DNA of 64,000 bases from Corynebacterium sputi DSM 45148 (GTDB taxonomy: Bacteria; Actinomycetota; Actinomycetes; Mycobacteriales; Mycobacteriaceae). A program made the position numbers and the translations under genes. The notes under the pieces are model-generated. The model made no database searches and had not been told where the DNA came from. It saw only the letters and a program-made list of their open reading frames with translations. This document shows positions 37,500 to 46,982 of the stretch, piece after piece; the first letter of the stretch is position 1, and every line of letters starts with the position of its first letter. Location of the stretch: contig NZ_ATYV01000009.1 of NCBI RefSeq assembly GCF_000427865.1, forward strand, positions 95,060-159,059, written 5' to 3'.

Positions 37500-38333
37500 A
37501 TGGAGATTAGCCTCGTCGCCGCCTTCATCGGTGGCACTCTTGCGCTGTTAAGCCCATGTAGCGCGCTGTTGCTGCCGGCGTTTTTCGCCTCGTCGGTGGG
37601 ATCAAACCTGCGGCTTCTCACGCACGGGTCAGTGTTTTACTTGGGGCTGGCACTTACCTTGGTGCCGTTTGGTCTGGGGATTGGGGCCCTCGGGTCGCTG
37701 TTCATCGAGCAGCGCGGCCCGATTATCGCGGTGACGTCATTGGTGTTGCTCGGCCTTGGTGTCCTGCAAGTCCTGGGTCTCGGATTCGATCCGGCGGCGG
37801 CTGTGCCCGGCGCGGATCGCGTTCGGGCGGGAGCCGCGGCGACATCCGGATACGTACGGACATTCTTGCTGGGCGCGGTCGGGGGAGTGGCAGGTTTTTG
37901 TGCTGGTCCAATTCTGGGGGCGGTGTTGACGCTCGCGCTGGCGCAAGGCAGTTCCTTCACCGCTGGGGTGATGCTGGCGGTCTATGGCGCCGGGATGGTG
38001 GTTCCGATGATCCTCATCGCGGCGCTTTGGGGACGCCTCGGCGAGCGTGGGCGGCAGATACTCCGCGGTAGGTCATTCACGGTGTTCGGGCAGGAATTGC
38101 ATACGACGTCGGTGGTGACGGGGCTGCTAATCATTGCCGTCGGGATGCTGTTCTGGTTCACCAACGGACTGATTGGCCTGCCGTCGCTGATACCGATGGA
38201 CGTGCAGATGTGGGTGCAGGGCCAGGGGGCTGTTCTTTCCAGTCCGGTCTACGACATCCTCGCGGTGGTGCTTCTCGCCATCATCGCCCTGGTGGTGTGG
38301 TTCCGGCGGTCGGTGCGTACCCAGCGGGCATGA
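37500..38333 (+). CDS. CcdA/DsbD-type thiol electron transporter
   Basis: 277 residues with six or seven membrane helices. The two conserved membrane cysteines are in LLSPCSALLLPAF (about residue 20) and VAGFCAGPILGAV (about residue 132), in the family arrangement. It carries reducing equivalents from cytosolic thioredoxin to exported thiol proteins or to cytochrome c maturation. Its position directly behind a DsbA-like gene suggests a functional pair. Confidence 0.85.
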   Translation: MEISLVAAFIGGTLALLSPCSALLLPAFFASSVGSNLRLLTHGSVFYLGLALTLVPFGLGIGALGSLFIEQRGPIIAVTSLVLLGLGVLQVLGLGFDPAAAVPGADRVRAGAAATSGYVRTFLLGAVGGVAGFCAGPILGAVLTLALAQGSSFTAGVMLAVYGAGMVVPMILIAALWGRLGERGRQILRGRSFTVFGQELHTTSVVTGLLIIAVGMLFWFTNGLIGLPSLIPMDVQMWVQGQGAVLSSPVYDILAVVLLAIIALVVWFRRSVRTQRA

Positions 38334-38426
38334 CTGCGGACATGACAGTTGTCACGAGAACCTCATGATAACCGTCGCCGGGGCTATGACACATGGCACT
38401 ACCTGCGATAACGCCCACGCGCCAGT

Positions 38427-39398
38427 ATGAAGTGCATGGACATCACAACTGACCGCACCGCTTCCCAGGACAGCATTGCCACCGCCGGAACCACTGCCAC
38501 CGACACCGTCATCGCCGTCAACGGACTGCGCCGCACCTACGGCACCGGTTCGAAGGCCTTCGAGGCGGTCGCCGGCATCTCCTTCGAGGTCCGCCGCGGC
38601 GAGGTCTTCGGACTTCTCGGTACCAATGGTGCCGGCAAAACCTCCTCTCTCGACGTCATCGAAGGACTGGCTGAGCCCACCGATGGCACCGTCGAGGTTC
38701 TCGGCTTTGATCCCTTCCGTGAGCGCGCCAAGGTCCGCCCGGACATGGGAATCATGCTGCAGTCAGGTGGACTGCCCAGCCAGCTCACCGTCTTCGAGAC
38801 CATGCGCATGTGGCACGGGACGTGCTCAGCGCCGCTGCCGATCGATGAGGTTCTCGCCGATGTGGAGTTGGAGCATCGTCGGGATGTGGCCGTCGAGAAG
38901 CTCTCAGGAGGCGAACAGCGCCGACTGGACCTGGCTTGTGCGCTGCTTGGCGACCCGAAGGTCCTGTTCCTGGACGAGCCGACCACGGGCCTGGACCCGG
39001 AGTCGCGGCGTCGGACCTGGGACCTGCTGCGCAGGCTGAAGGCCAGGGGAGTGTCGATGGTGCTGACCACGCACTACCTGGAAGAGGCTGAACTGCTGGC
39101 CGATCGCATCGCGATCATGCACCGCGGGCAGGTCAAGAGTGAGGGCACCGTCTCCGAGATCGTCGGATCTGCCTCCTCGACGATCAGTTTCGTCACTCCC
39201 AGCGCTGACCTGCCAGAGATCCCCGGTGTTGTCGTCTCGCAGGACGGAGCCAAGACCGTCATCGAGACCACCGAACTGCAAGGCGATTCGCTGAGAGTTC
39301 TGATGTGGGCGCAGAAGGAGGGTGTTGTCCTCTCTGAGTTTGAGGCAAAGCCCGCGTCCCTGGAGTCGGTCTTCATCGAGATTTCCCGACAGTCCTGA
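38427..39398 (+). CDS. ABC exporter ATP-binding subunit
   Basis: 323 residues; ATG 38436 is an alternative start three codons later. Walker A is LLGTNGAGKTSSLDVIEG (about residue 68). The signature is EKLSGGEQRRLDLACALLG, and Walker B is VLFLDEPTTGLDPES. The H-loop His is in MVLTTHYLEEAELLADRI. The last 80 residues form the small C-terminal domain common in DrrA-like subunits. It powers the permease encoded next. The two-component system downstream may sense the same signal. Confidence 0.92.
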   Translation: MKCMDITTDRTASQDSIATAGTTATDTVIAVNGLRRTYGTGSKAFEAVAGISFEVRRGEVFGLLGTNGAGKTSSLDVIEGLAEPTDGTVEVLGFDPFRERAKVRPDMGIMLQSGGLPSQLTVFETMRMWHGTCSAPLPIDEVLADVELEHRRDVAVEKLSGGEQRRLDLACALLGDPKVLFLDEPTTGLDPESRRRTWDLLRRLKARGVSMVLTTHYLEEAELLADRIAIMHRGQVKSEGTVSEIVGSASSTISFVTPSADLPEIPGVVVSQDGAKTVIETTELQGDSLRVLMWAQKEGVVLSEFEAKPASLESVFIEISRQS

Positions 39399-39441
39399 TC
39401 AACCGACCGATACCCACGACGACACCCAAGCGAGGACAATC

Positions 39442-40242
39442 ATGAGCACCACAACCACCACCCGCACCGCCCCGACCACCACTGAAGCCGCACCTCGAGG
39501 CGGCACTGCACGACGCCTCAAGGCACTATCCCAGGCCGAGTGGCTCCAGTTCCGCAGGAACAAGACGCTGCTCTTCATGAGCACCGTCATCCCTATCGCC
39601 CTGCCAATCGGTATGTACGCGCTGATGCGCACTGGCGACGGTGACGGCACCATGCTCGCCACGATGGCGATCGAGTTCTTCCTCTTCTACGTGCTGATGT
39701 TCGCGCAGTTCTACACAGTGCTGTCGATGGCAACGACGCGTCGCGACGAAAAGGTGCTCCAGCGTCTGCGCACCGGCGAAGCTCGAGACGGTGAGATCCT
39801 CACTTCTCTCGGCGTGCCCGGCGCGGCACTGATCATCCCGTTCCTCGTGATTGTGGTCTTGGGGATGTGGGCACTTGGCGCGCCGCTGCCGGAGAATCCC
39901 TTGCCGGTGCTGGTCGCCACCATTTTGGGCCTGGTCATCGCATGGGCGCTGGCACTGCTGACCAGTGGTTTCACCAAGAACGCCGAAGCCGCACAGATCA
40001 CTTCCATGCCGGTGTTCTTGCTGGCGACGGTCAGCCTGGGCAATATCCGTTTGATCTTCCCGGAGGCCGTTCAGGACATTCTCGACCGCACCCCGTTCGC
40101 ACTGGCCTATGACCTGGCCGCACAGTCCTGGGATGGCTCCGCTGTCACTGACGCACTGGTGCCCGCCGGTCTGCTGCTGGCCTGGACCGTGGGACTTTCG
40201 GCACTGGCGCTGCGCCGCATGAAGTGGAGCAACCGGGTCTAA
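39442..40242 (+). CDS. ABC-2 type exporter permease
   Basis: 266 residues from ATG 39442 (MSTTTTTRTAPTTTEAAP). An upstream frame to 39322 overlaps the ATPase gene and is not credible. Six membrane helices are visible from residue 45 onward (RNKTLLFMSTVIPIALPIGM first). The pattern matches the DrrB/ABC-2 permeases paired with the ATPase just upstream. The exported compound is unknown; antibiotic, lipid or haem-type exporters are organised this way. Confidence 0.85.
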   Translation: MSTTTTTRTAPTTTEAAPRGGTARRLKALSQAEWLQFRRNKTLLFMSTVIPIALPIGMYALMRTGDGDGTMLATMAIEFFLFYVLMFAQFYTVLSMATTRRDEKVLQRLRTGEARDGEILTSLGVPGAALIIPFLVIVVLGMWALGAPLPENPLPVLVATILGLVIAWALALLTSGFTKNAEAAQITSMPVFLLATVSLGNIRLIFPEAVQDILDRTPFALAYDLAAQSWDGSAVTDALVPAGLLLAWTVGLSALALRRMKWSNRV

Positions 40243-40259
40243 CCCGTCTGACTGGTTGA

Positions 40260-41558
40260 ATGGCTGTCACGATGAACAACGACACCTCCCGACCTCCGTC
40301 CGTCCTCGACCGGGTGATGAATACAATCACCGGGCCGAGGACGTCGTGGCGTTCTCTCGGCGGAAGCGCAAAACTCGCGTTGTATCTGCGATGGTCGCTG
40401 CTGACCTTCATCGTTGCGATGGGAGTAGCCGGTGCCGTGGTGACCGGAGCCAGCGCCACGTACGCGGTGCCGACTCCGGCTGTGGTGGCGTTTGCAGTTC
40501 TGATCTTCACCGCGACCTTGCTCACCGGTGCGGTGATCGAACTGCAGCCGGACCTTAACGCCCACCCACGTCGGGATATCAAGGGCCTTTTCATGACAGG
40601 TGCTGTGTTCACCCTCTTGCTGTGGGTGGCGGCACTGGTGCTGTACCGGTACGCGCTGGTGGTGGAATCCGCAGGAGAAGAGCAGGCGGTATGGCTTCTC
40701 GGCTATGCGGTGGCGTCCCTGGTCCTCACCGTGGGACTGCTGCACATGGGGTACATACCGTGGGTCCGTCGCAAGTGGCTGGTGTCTTTCGCAGTTCTGG
40801 GGATCACCGGCGCGGTCATGCTCATCGGTACCGACGCTGAGAACGCCAGTGACCTGATCGTCATCGTGATCTTCGCGATCTTATTCATGGTCACCACCGT
40901 GCTCACCCAATGGACTGTGCGAGTGGTGAAAGAACTCGACCGCGCCCGCCACACTGAAGCCGCACTCCAAGTCAGCGAGGAGCGACTGCGGTTCGCTCAG
41001 CAGCTCCACGACACCATGGGCCAGCACCTGGCCGCCATGTCCGTGAAGACCGAATTAGCCACAGCCCTGGCCCGGCGCGGTGACGACCGGCTTTTCGACG
41101 AGCTCGAACAGCTCCGCCAACTCACCAAGGTCTCTGCAGCTGACATGCGCAGCGTGGTGGACAACCATCGCAGCATCAACCTCTCCACCGAAGTCGGCTC
41201 CGCGCGCTCCCTTTTCGATTCCGCGGGCATTGACGTGAACATCTTTGGCGAAGCCCTTGACCTGCCGGAGCCGCGCCGGGAATTGGCCGCCTGGTTCGTC
41301 CGAGAGACCACCACCAATGCCCTGCGGCACGCGGATGCGACTACCTCGGAACTCCACATCAGCGAGGATTCGGTGATGATGGTCAACGATGGAGCGCCTC
41401 CTGAGGACTCGACTCGCTCTGGTGGTCTGGGATCCCTGCGCGGACGGGCTAGCCGGGACGGTGCCACGGTCACGATCAACCGCGACGACGATAGATTCTC
41501 GGTCCGGCTCTCTTGGCCCGGAACGACCACCAATGAACGAGGAGGACCACAGCAGTGA
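40260..41558 (+). CDS. Sensor histidine kinase (HisKA_3 type)
   Basis: 432 residues from ATG 40260 (ATG 40272 is also possible). Five or six membrane helices lie in the first 220 residues, with almost no extracellular domain, suggesting intramembrane sensing. The phosphoacceptor helix reads RFAQQLHDTMGQHLAAMSVK, with His near residue 248. The ATP-binding domain has WFVRETTTNALRHA (N box) and RSGGLGSLRGRAS (G box). It autophosphorylates and passes phosphate to the response regulator, whose GTG overlaps its stop. It is probably the regulator of the ABC exporter upstream. Confidence 0.9.
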   Translation: MAVTMNNDTSRPPSVLDRVMNTITGPRTSWRSLGGSAKLALYLRWSLLTFIVAMGVAGAVVTGASATYAVPTPAVVAFAVLIFTATLLTGAVIELQPDLNAHPRRDIKGLFMTGAVFTLLLWVAALVLYRYALVVESAGEEQAVWLLGYAVASLVLTVGLLHMGYIPWVRRKWLVSFAVLGITGAVMLIGTDAENASDLIVIVIFAILFMVTTVLTQWTVRVVKELDRARHTEAALQVSEERLRFAQQLHDTMGQHLAAMSVKTELATALARRGDDRLFDELEQLRQLTKVSAADMRSVVDNHRSINLSTEVGSARSLFDSAGIDVNIFGEALDLPEPRRELAAWFVRETTTNALRHADATTSELHISEDSVMMVNDGAPPEDSTRSGGLGSLRGRASRDGATVTINRDDDRFSVRLSWPGTTTNERGGPQQ

Positions 41559-42199
41559 TTCGCGTGGTGTTGGCGGACGACGAAACCCTGGTGGCCAGTT
41601 CCCTGGGCACCCTCATCGGCTTGGAAGATGACATTGATGTCGCCGCTGTGTGTGGCTCTGGAGAAGAGCTTCTGGAGTGGTGGCGCCGGGAGCTGGTTGT
41701 GGAGGAGGGGGAGGGGGACGTCGGGAAGCAACGTCCTTCAGTCGCTGTGGTCGACCTGCAGATGGGTGGCATCGACGGCATCGAGACCGCCCAACGACTG
41801 GAGGAAATCGACGAGAATGCGGCGGTGCTGATCGTCACCGGCCATCCCGGGCCGCGCCAACTTCAGCGCGCATTGGCCGCTGGGGTGAAGGGGTTCTTGC
41901 CGAAGACCTCCTCTGCCGAGGAGTTCGCCCAGGCCATCCGCATTGTCCATTCCGGACGGCGCTGGGTCGACCCGGATTTGGCCGCGACCGCTCTTGTCGC
42001 AGGTCACTCGCCCCTGACCGAGCGCGAGGCTGAGGTCCTGCAATACGCCGGCACGGGCATGGACACCGCGGCCATTGCACTGGCGGTACATCTCGCGCCG
42101 GGCACGACCCGCAATTACCTGTCCTCGGCGATGAGCAAACTCGGCGCCGGCAACCGCATCGAGGCGTATCGAAAAGCCAAAGACGAGGGTTGGTTATAG
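41555..42199 (+). CDS. LuxR/NarL-family response regulator
   Basis: 214 residues with start GTG overlapping the kinase stop (GTGA). The receiver domain has the acidic pair in VVLADDETLVASS, the phosphoacceptor Asp in VAVVDLQMGGIDG (about residue 67) and the Lys in FLPKTSSAEEF. The C-terminal LuxR helix-turn-helix includes LTEREAEVLQYAGTGMDT and SAMSKLGAGNRIEAYRKA. It resembles DesR-like regulators. It likely controls the ABC exporter genes 38427-40242 in response to the kinase. Confidence 0.9.
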   Translation: MIRVVLADDETLVASSLGTLIGLEDDIDVAAVCGSGEELLEWWRRELVVEEGEGDVGKQRPSVAVVDLQMGGIDGIETAQRLEEIDENAAVLIVTGHPGPRQLQRALAAGVKGFLPKTSSAEEFAQAIRIVHSGRRWVDPDLAATALVAGHSPLTEREAEVLQYAGTGMDTAAIALAVHLAPGTTRNYLSSAMSKLGAGNRIEAYRKAKDEGWL

Positions 42200-42241
42200 A
42201 AGACGCTGCCCGACGTCCCCTGCCCCACATACCCTGTCCTC

Positions 42242-42592
42242 ATGACTGAGCACCGCATCTACAGTTTTGAATTTTCTCGAATCTACGACCTCTATGTGAA
42301 GAAGGTGGAGAGGAAAGATCGCACCGTCGCGGAGCTCGACGAAGTGATTCGGTGGCTGACCGGATATTCGCAGCAGCAGCTCCAGCAGTGCATCGATGGG
42401 GACACGGATATGCGGAAGTTTTTTGAGGGTGCTCCGGCACTGAATGAGTCCCGCTCTGCCATCACAGGGGTGATCTGCGGAGTGCGGATTGAGGAGATCG
42501 AGGATCCGCTCATGCGTGAGATCCGCTACCTGGACAAGCTCGTCGATGAGTTGGCAAAGGGTAAGGCCATGGAGAAAGTCCTGCGTAACTAA
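42242..42592 (+). CDS. DUF2200 protein
   Basis: 116 residues, a full-length match in pattern to DUF2200. It has [20 protein letters not shown] at the start, [15 protein letters not shown] in the middle and [20 protein letters not shown] near the end. The family has no known function; it is cytosolic and monodomain. The gene stands 42 bp after the response regulator and may be cotranscribed. Confidence 0.85.
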   Translation: MTEHRIYSFEFSRIYDLYVKKVERKDRTVAELDEVIRWLTGYSQQQLQQCIDGDTDMRKFFEGAPALNESRSAITGVICGVRIEEIEDPLMREIRYLDKLVDELAKGKAMEKVLRN

Positions 42593-42671
42593 TGTTTTGA
42601 TGAGTCGGGGCGGTGAGAGTCACAGTCCCTGCGCGGTGCCGGTCTGTGAAAACGTGCCTAGAATTTTCAGC

Positions 42672-43499
42672 ATGAGCACCCTCTTGAGCGCCTCTGAACT
42701 TCACGAACTGATCTTCAGGACAGGACACATCACGGTCCTTGACGTGCGGCGCCCGCTGGGCGACCGGTCACATGAAGACTACCTGGGCGGACACATCCCC
42801 CTGGCCCTGTACTGCGATCCCTCGTACCAACTGGCAGGAGTCCCCGAGCGCGAGGTCGGGCGCAGTCCGCTGCCGATCATTAAGCATCTGCAGGAAAACC
42901 TTCAGGGATGGGGCCTGCGCAAGGACCGGCCGACCATCGTCTACGACGGTGGGGACGGACTGCAGGCAGCCCGAGCCTGGTGGATTCTGCGCTGGGCGGG
43001 CTTGCCGGATGTTCGGGTCCTCAACGGTGGTCTGCAGGGTTGGCGCGACGCCGGCTACGAGACCATGGGCGGACCGGGCAATCACGCGCGCGTCAGCGAC
43101 ATCGAGATTGATCCGGGCAACCTGCCCACGGTGGGGCTTGATGAGGTCCGAAATTGGCCTCAGCATGGCATTCTCATCGACGCCCGAACCCCGCAGCGTT
43201 ACTCCGGTCGCGATGAGCGAGTCGACCTGCAGGCCGGCCACATCCCCGGCGCCATCAACATTCCCGAGCGTCTCCTGATGGGCGAATCCAGGCAGATCGA
43301 CCCGGATCATGTCCGCAGTGTCATGGCTAAGCACGACATTGATGACCCCTCGAAGGTCGCGGTGTACTCCGGTTCGGGTCTGCATGCCTCCCTGTTCGTG
43401 CAGGCGATGCACGAGGCGGGAATGCCCGGTGCGTCACTGATGGCCGGCGGTTGGTCGCAGTGGGCGGGCGACCCGGAGAACCCGATCGAGCGCAGTTGA
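42672..43499 (+). CDS. Rhodanese-type sulfurtransferase with Ser at the catalytic Cys position
   Basis: 275 residues from ATG 42672; the longer frame to 42489 overlaps DUF2200. Two rhodanese domains are seen: an N-terminal non-catalytic one (ITVLDVRRPLG, VYDGGDGLQAARAWW) and a C-terminal one (GILIDARTPQRYSG, AGHIPGAINIP). In the C-terminal domain the active loop should read Y-C-G-S-G; here it reads VAVYSGSGLHASLF. The nucleophilic Cys is replaced by Ser, so normal thiosulfate or mercaptopyruvate sulfur transfer is doubtful. The downstream hypothetical gene begins 29 bp later. Confidence 0.85.
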   Translation: MSTLLSASELHELIFRTGHITVLDVRRPLGDRSHEDYLGGHIPLALYCDPSYQLAGVPEREVGRSPLPIIKHLQENLQGWGLRKDRPTIVYDGGDGLQAARAWWILRWAGLPDVRVLNGGLQGWRDAGYETMGGPGNHARVSDIEIDPGNLPTVGLDEVRNWPQHGILIDARTPQRYSGRDERVDLQAGHIPGAINIPERLLMGESRQIDPDHVRSVMAKHDIDDPSKVAVYSGSGLHASLFVQAMHEAGMPGASLMAGGWSQWAGDPENPIERS

Positions 43500-43528
43500 C
43501 GCCCCGGGCCAACTAAGATTGGGCAGCG

Positions 43529-45547
43529 ATGGAAATTCTCGTGTTAGTCCTCGCAGCTCTACTGGTCGCGGTAGGCATCGCTTTGTTCGTGGTTGATGCC
43601 CGCCGGCGGTCCGCTAGCGCACGCCCGAACGCTAGTAAAGGTGCAGTTCAGGCCCCGGAAAAGGTGCCCGCTGCAGCGGTGCCGGCGGCAGTAGGTGCGG
43701 AGGAACCCGCACCTGCCGAGGAACCCGCCGATGAGCCGAGTCAAGTGTCTGCCGAAGAGCTTCTCTGGAGCGCAGAAAACGACCATGACCCTCAATCTGA
43801 GGTTGATGGTGAGGGCGAGGAGACGGAAATCTCCGTCGAGGACGCCACGACGGAGCACACCTCCTCTGCCGCTCCCGTGCCCGGTTTCGCCGACCCGCTG
43901 GCCGGGACAGAGCCTGAGGCGCCGGGAGCGACTCTTACGCAGTCGGTCGTTGATCGGCCAGCAGAGGATAAGCCTGACATCGCCCCAGAGTCCCAGCCCG
44001 AGCCCACGCACGAGGAACCGATCGCGGCTTTTGCAGCGCCGTCGATCGATGACGGACTCGTCGGTGCGGCTGCCCACTCGGACGTCGTAGAGGACTCCGA
44101 TGACACTGACGACGCTAGGGGCACAGCGGACACAGCGGATGTCCTGGACGAGTCCGGTGCTGAGACCAAGGACGAGATCCTTGAAGATGTCGCTGGAGAT
44201 GTCGCTGAGGAGGATCCCGATGGCCGTGGCGGGATGCCAAGTGAGGATCTCTACGCAGGACTCGACGACGTCCCCTTCTCCGCTCCCACCCCGGACACCG
44301 CAGACCTGAATGCAGAGCCGACTCCGGCCGCTGCAGAGCCGGACCCCGCGCAGGTGCCGGCTGCGATTGCGGTCGACCATTCCCGTGAGCCTCAGGAGAC
44401 GGAAACGGAATCGCCGGCGCCGCTCGCAGCCACCGTCGACCGGCAGTCGTCTACCAAGTCGCGCTTCAGCGGCCTTGCCGGACGGATGAAGCCCAAGGTC
44501 GGCGGCCGCCGTGCCCGCCGGGCATGGGCCACGGCCTTGCAAGCAGAGTTTGAGAAGTCCGACCACGATCTCAGCGCTGAACTGGACCGGGCCTGGGCCC
44601 GCGGACCGAAGGGCGCTGTCCAAGACGTGGTGAGCAACATCTTCATCGACGGCCGCCGTTTCCTGCTCACCGACATTGGTGAGACCACGGTCCTGGCACT
44701 GCAGGCTCCACTAGCCTCTGACGTCGTGCTCGAGTTTGCTCGTTCGGTCGACGTCGAAAGCCCCGACCTGGCAAACGTTGGAGTCGAGGATGGTTTCCTC
44801 GTCAGCTCCAACCAGCCAGAGGTCATCCACCGCGTCTTCGATGACCGTGCGCACTACGTGCTGCGGATGATGGCAGCCAAGACCGAACGCCAGTGGACTG
44901 AAGACGGCTGGGTCGTTGCGGTTCTGGATCAAGACTCAGGCCCGACGGACTGGGACGAGGCCCTAGAACCTCTGGCTGATTTCGCCGATATCGCCCGCAG
45001 GCTCCCGCCGGCAGAGGCACCGGAGACCGACGTCGACATGTCCGATTGGGATCCGTCCCGACCGTCGACGGCTCCGGCTGCGGTGAAGAACGTTGAGAAC
45101 ACCAGCGGCCGCCGCCCGGTCGCTGAGAAGTACGCCCGGGAACCGGAGCGGAAGATCGGAGGGCACCTTTCCGCCGTTCCGCACAAGGACGACCGCCCGG
45201 TGTTCACCGGAGCAATCCCGATCATCGACGAGGAAGATCCGGTCTGGCGTCCCGCCCCGGAGATGCCTGCCGGTGAGCCGTACGACCTGCCGTCCCGCTC
45301 GGTCAGCTCCCGTTTCGGGGACCTGGAGTTCCGCGATCTTGGCACTGCCGAAGACGGTGAAAAGCACTCCAGCCTGCCCGCTTTGGGCGAGGACCCGGAG
45401 CACATCCGCGCACGACGCACCGCCGGGCGAGTAGTCCGCGAGGACACAGGCCCGTCCGGCATCTTCTCTGACGGCAGCCCCTCCGATGAGTGGGGCATTG
45501 TGCACGAGGACGAGACGTCCGGCGATAATGACAGGGACACCAACTAG
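43529..45547 (+). CDS. Membrane-anchored acidic hypothetical protein
   Basis: 672 residues. One N-terminal membrane helix (about 1-23) is followed by Arg-rich residues, so the bulk is probably cytosolic. Residues 45-310 are a low-complexity Glu/Asp/Ala/Pro region. A basic, Arg-rich patch (about 311-335, FSGLAGRMKPKVGGRRARRA) leads into a compact domain (about 335-480, with FIDGRRFLLTDIGETTVLAL and HYVLRMMAAKTERQWTEDGW). The remainder is again polar. No family is recognised. It sits between the rhodanese-like gene and pyrE, a position that suggests a conserved corynebacterial gene of unknown role. Confidence 0.75.
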   Translation: MEILVLVLAALLVAVGIALFVVDARRRSASARPNASKGAVQAPEKVPAAAVPAAVGAEEPAPAEEPADEPSQVSAEELLWSAENDHDPQSEVDGEGEETEISVEDATTEHTSSAAPVPGFADPLAGTEPEAPGATLTQSVVDRPAEDKPDIAPESQPEPTHEEPIAAFAAPSIDDGLVGAAAHSDVVEDSDDTDDARGTADTADVLDESGAETKDEILEDVAGDVAEEDPDGRGGMPSEDLYAGLDDVPFSAPTPDTADLNAEPTPAAAEPDPAQVPAAIAVDHSREPQETETESPAPLAATVDRQSSTKSRFSGLAGRMKPKVGGRRARRAWATALQAEFEKSDHDLSAELDRAWARGPKGAVQDVVSNIFIDGRRFLLTDIGETTVLALQAPLASDVVLEFARSVDVESPDLANVGVEDGFLVSSNQPEVIHRVFDDRAHYVLRMMAAKTERQWTEDGWVVAVLDQDSGPTDWDEALEPLADFADIARRLPPAEAPETDVDMSDWDPSRPSTAPAAVKNVENTSGRRPVAEKYAREPERKIGGHLSAVPHKDDRPVFTGAIPIIDEEDPVWRPAPEMPAGEPYDLPSRSVSSRFGDLEFRDLGTAEDGEKHSSLPALGEDPEHIRARRTAGRVVREDTGPSGIFSDGSPSDEWGIVHEDETSGDNDRDTN

Positions 45548-45576
45548 GGGCCCCTCGAACACCAGGAGATACCGCC

Positions 45577-46140
45577 ATGAACGAACCCGCCGCTCCCACC
45601 GTCAACGCCACTGAGCTGGCGAAGCTGGCGGAACTGGTGAAGGAACTCTCGGTCGTCCACGGAAAGGTCACTCTGTCCTCCGGCAAGGAGGCTGACTACT
45701 ACGTTGACCTGCGTCGGGCGACCCTGCAGCACGAGGCGTCTCGTCTGATCGGCAAGCTCCTGCGTGAGCTCACCGCCGACTGGGATTTTGTCGCCGTTGG
45801 CGGACTGACCCTAGGCGCAGACCCGGTGGCGACCTCGGTGATGCACGCTGAGGGCCGCCCCATCGACTCCTTCGTCGTGCGTAAGGAGAAGAAGAAGCAC
45901 GGTATGCAGCGGCAGATTGAGGGCGCCGACATCGTCGGGAAGCGCGTGTTGGTCGTGGAAGACACCACCACCACCGGCAACTCCCCGCTGACCGCTGTGG
46001 CTGCACTGCGTGAGGCTGGCGCTGATGTTGTCGGCGTGGCCACCGTCGTCGATCGCGCCACTGGTGCCGGTGACGTCATCCGCGCTGAGGGCCTTGAGTA
46101 CCGATTCCTGCTCGGACTGACCGACCTGGGAGTCGAGTAA
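45577..46140 (+). CDS. pyrE: Orotate phosphoribosyltransferase
   Basis: 187 residues. The PRPP-binding motif is VLVVEDTTTTGNSPLTAV (about residues 125-142). The substrate loop region is VRKEKKKHGMQRQIEGAD, and the N-terminal SGKEADYYVDLRRATLQ matches PyrE. It makes orotidine 5'-phosphate from orotate and PRPP in pyrimidine synthesis. An AGGAG site precedes the ATG. The next gene starts two bases after its stop, so they are cotranscribed. Confidence 0.95.
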   Translation: MNEPAAPTVNATELAKLAELVKELSVVHGKVTLSSGKEADYYVDLRRATLQHEASRLIGKLLRELTADWDFVAVGGLTLGADPVATSVMHAEGRPIDSFVVRKEKKKHGMQRQIEGADIVGKRVLVVEDTTTTGNSPLTAVAALREAGADVVGVATVVDRATGAGDVIRAEGLEYRFLLGLTDLGVE

Positions 46141-46142
46141 TC

Positions 46143-46982
46143 ATGGCGGGCGCGGGCCTGACCGACCGCATTCGCGGGTTGGGGAACCTTGTTGTCGAGC
46201 GCACCGTCGAGGGTGCCTCGGCGCTGTCGACGATCGTCTCTCGCGCAGCGGGACTGCCCACCGACGTGGACACGATCCGCAGCGGTGAGCCGACCGTCGA
46301 GCCGGAACTGGTCGCCTTCGCTGGCGCCACCGCGATCAACGAAATCGGTGCTCTGACAGGCCTGGAGAAGGTCCGCAAGAGTGCCAAGGTGACGTTGATG
46401 CCGTTGTTGGCTGGGAACGTCGTGAGGCATCGTTCTGCCGTGGGGGAGCCGGGCTCTGGCGTGCTCCTGGCGGGTCTGGCCGGCGGCTGGCTAGGTGACA
46501 TCGTGCTCATGCGCGCGAAGCCGAACCTCAACCACGGCGCAATCCCGTTCTCTGCGAACCAGATCGCGTACCACGTGCTGCTGTGGCGGGCCGGTGCTCG
46601 TCCGCAGTTGGCCACTGCCTTGCCGCGGGCAATCGCGTGGGCCGGTGCCTGCGCCGCTGTCCTGAAGATCAAACCGGCGTTTGCTCCGGCTGCCTTTGGC
46701 TATGGCGCGTTGCTGACCGCAACGTCCATCCTGGCGTCTGATCGCAACCTCGTGCGCGGGCTGCCGGTCGGCGACGCCCGCTACGGGCTCAGCCATGGTG
46801 GAAACCTCTTTTTGCTTTCCGACGTCCTGCTCTCCCTCCGCGAAACTCTCCCCACCGGAGGCGCTGCTTCTCGGGAAGGATTCGTCGGTCGCGTACTCGA
46901 TGCTGCCGTGATGGAGACGTACTGCGATGCCCAGCTGCTGCTGGTCAGCGGCCTAATGGAGACCGAGGCGCGATCGAAGTGA
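46143..46982 (+). CDS. YhhN (TMEM86/lysoplasmalogenase-like) membrane protein
   Basis: 279 residues. The N-terminal 70 residues are polar. From about residue 75 there are several short hydrophobic segments, with the YhhN features KSAKVTLMPLLAGNV, GGWLGDIVLM and SHGGNLFLLSDVLLSLRE. Some family members hydrolyse the vinyl ether bond of lysoplasmalogen; bacterial roles are mostly unknown. The long N-terminal extension is not typical. Its stop overlaps the GTG of the methyltransferase that follows. Confidence 0.7.
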   Translation: MAGAGLTDRIRGLGNLVVERTVEGASALSTIVSRAAGLPTDVDTIRSGEPTVEPELVAFAGATAINEIGALTGLEKVRKSAKVTLMPLLAGNVVRHRSAVGEPGSGVLLAGLAGGWLGDIVLMRAKPNLNHGAIPFSANQIAYHVLLWRAGARPQLATALPRAIAWAGACAAVLKIKPAFAPAAFGYGALLTATSILASDRNLVRGLPVGDARYGLSHGGNLFLLSDVLLSLRETLPTGGAASREGFVGRVLDAAVMETYCDAQLLLVSGLMETEARSK

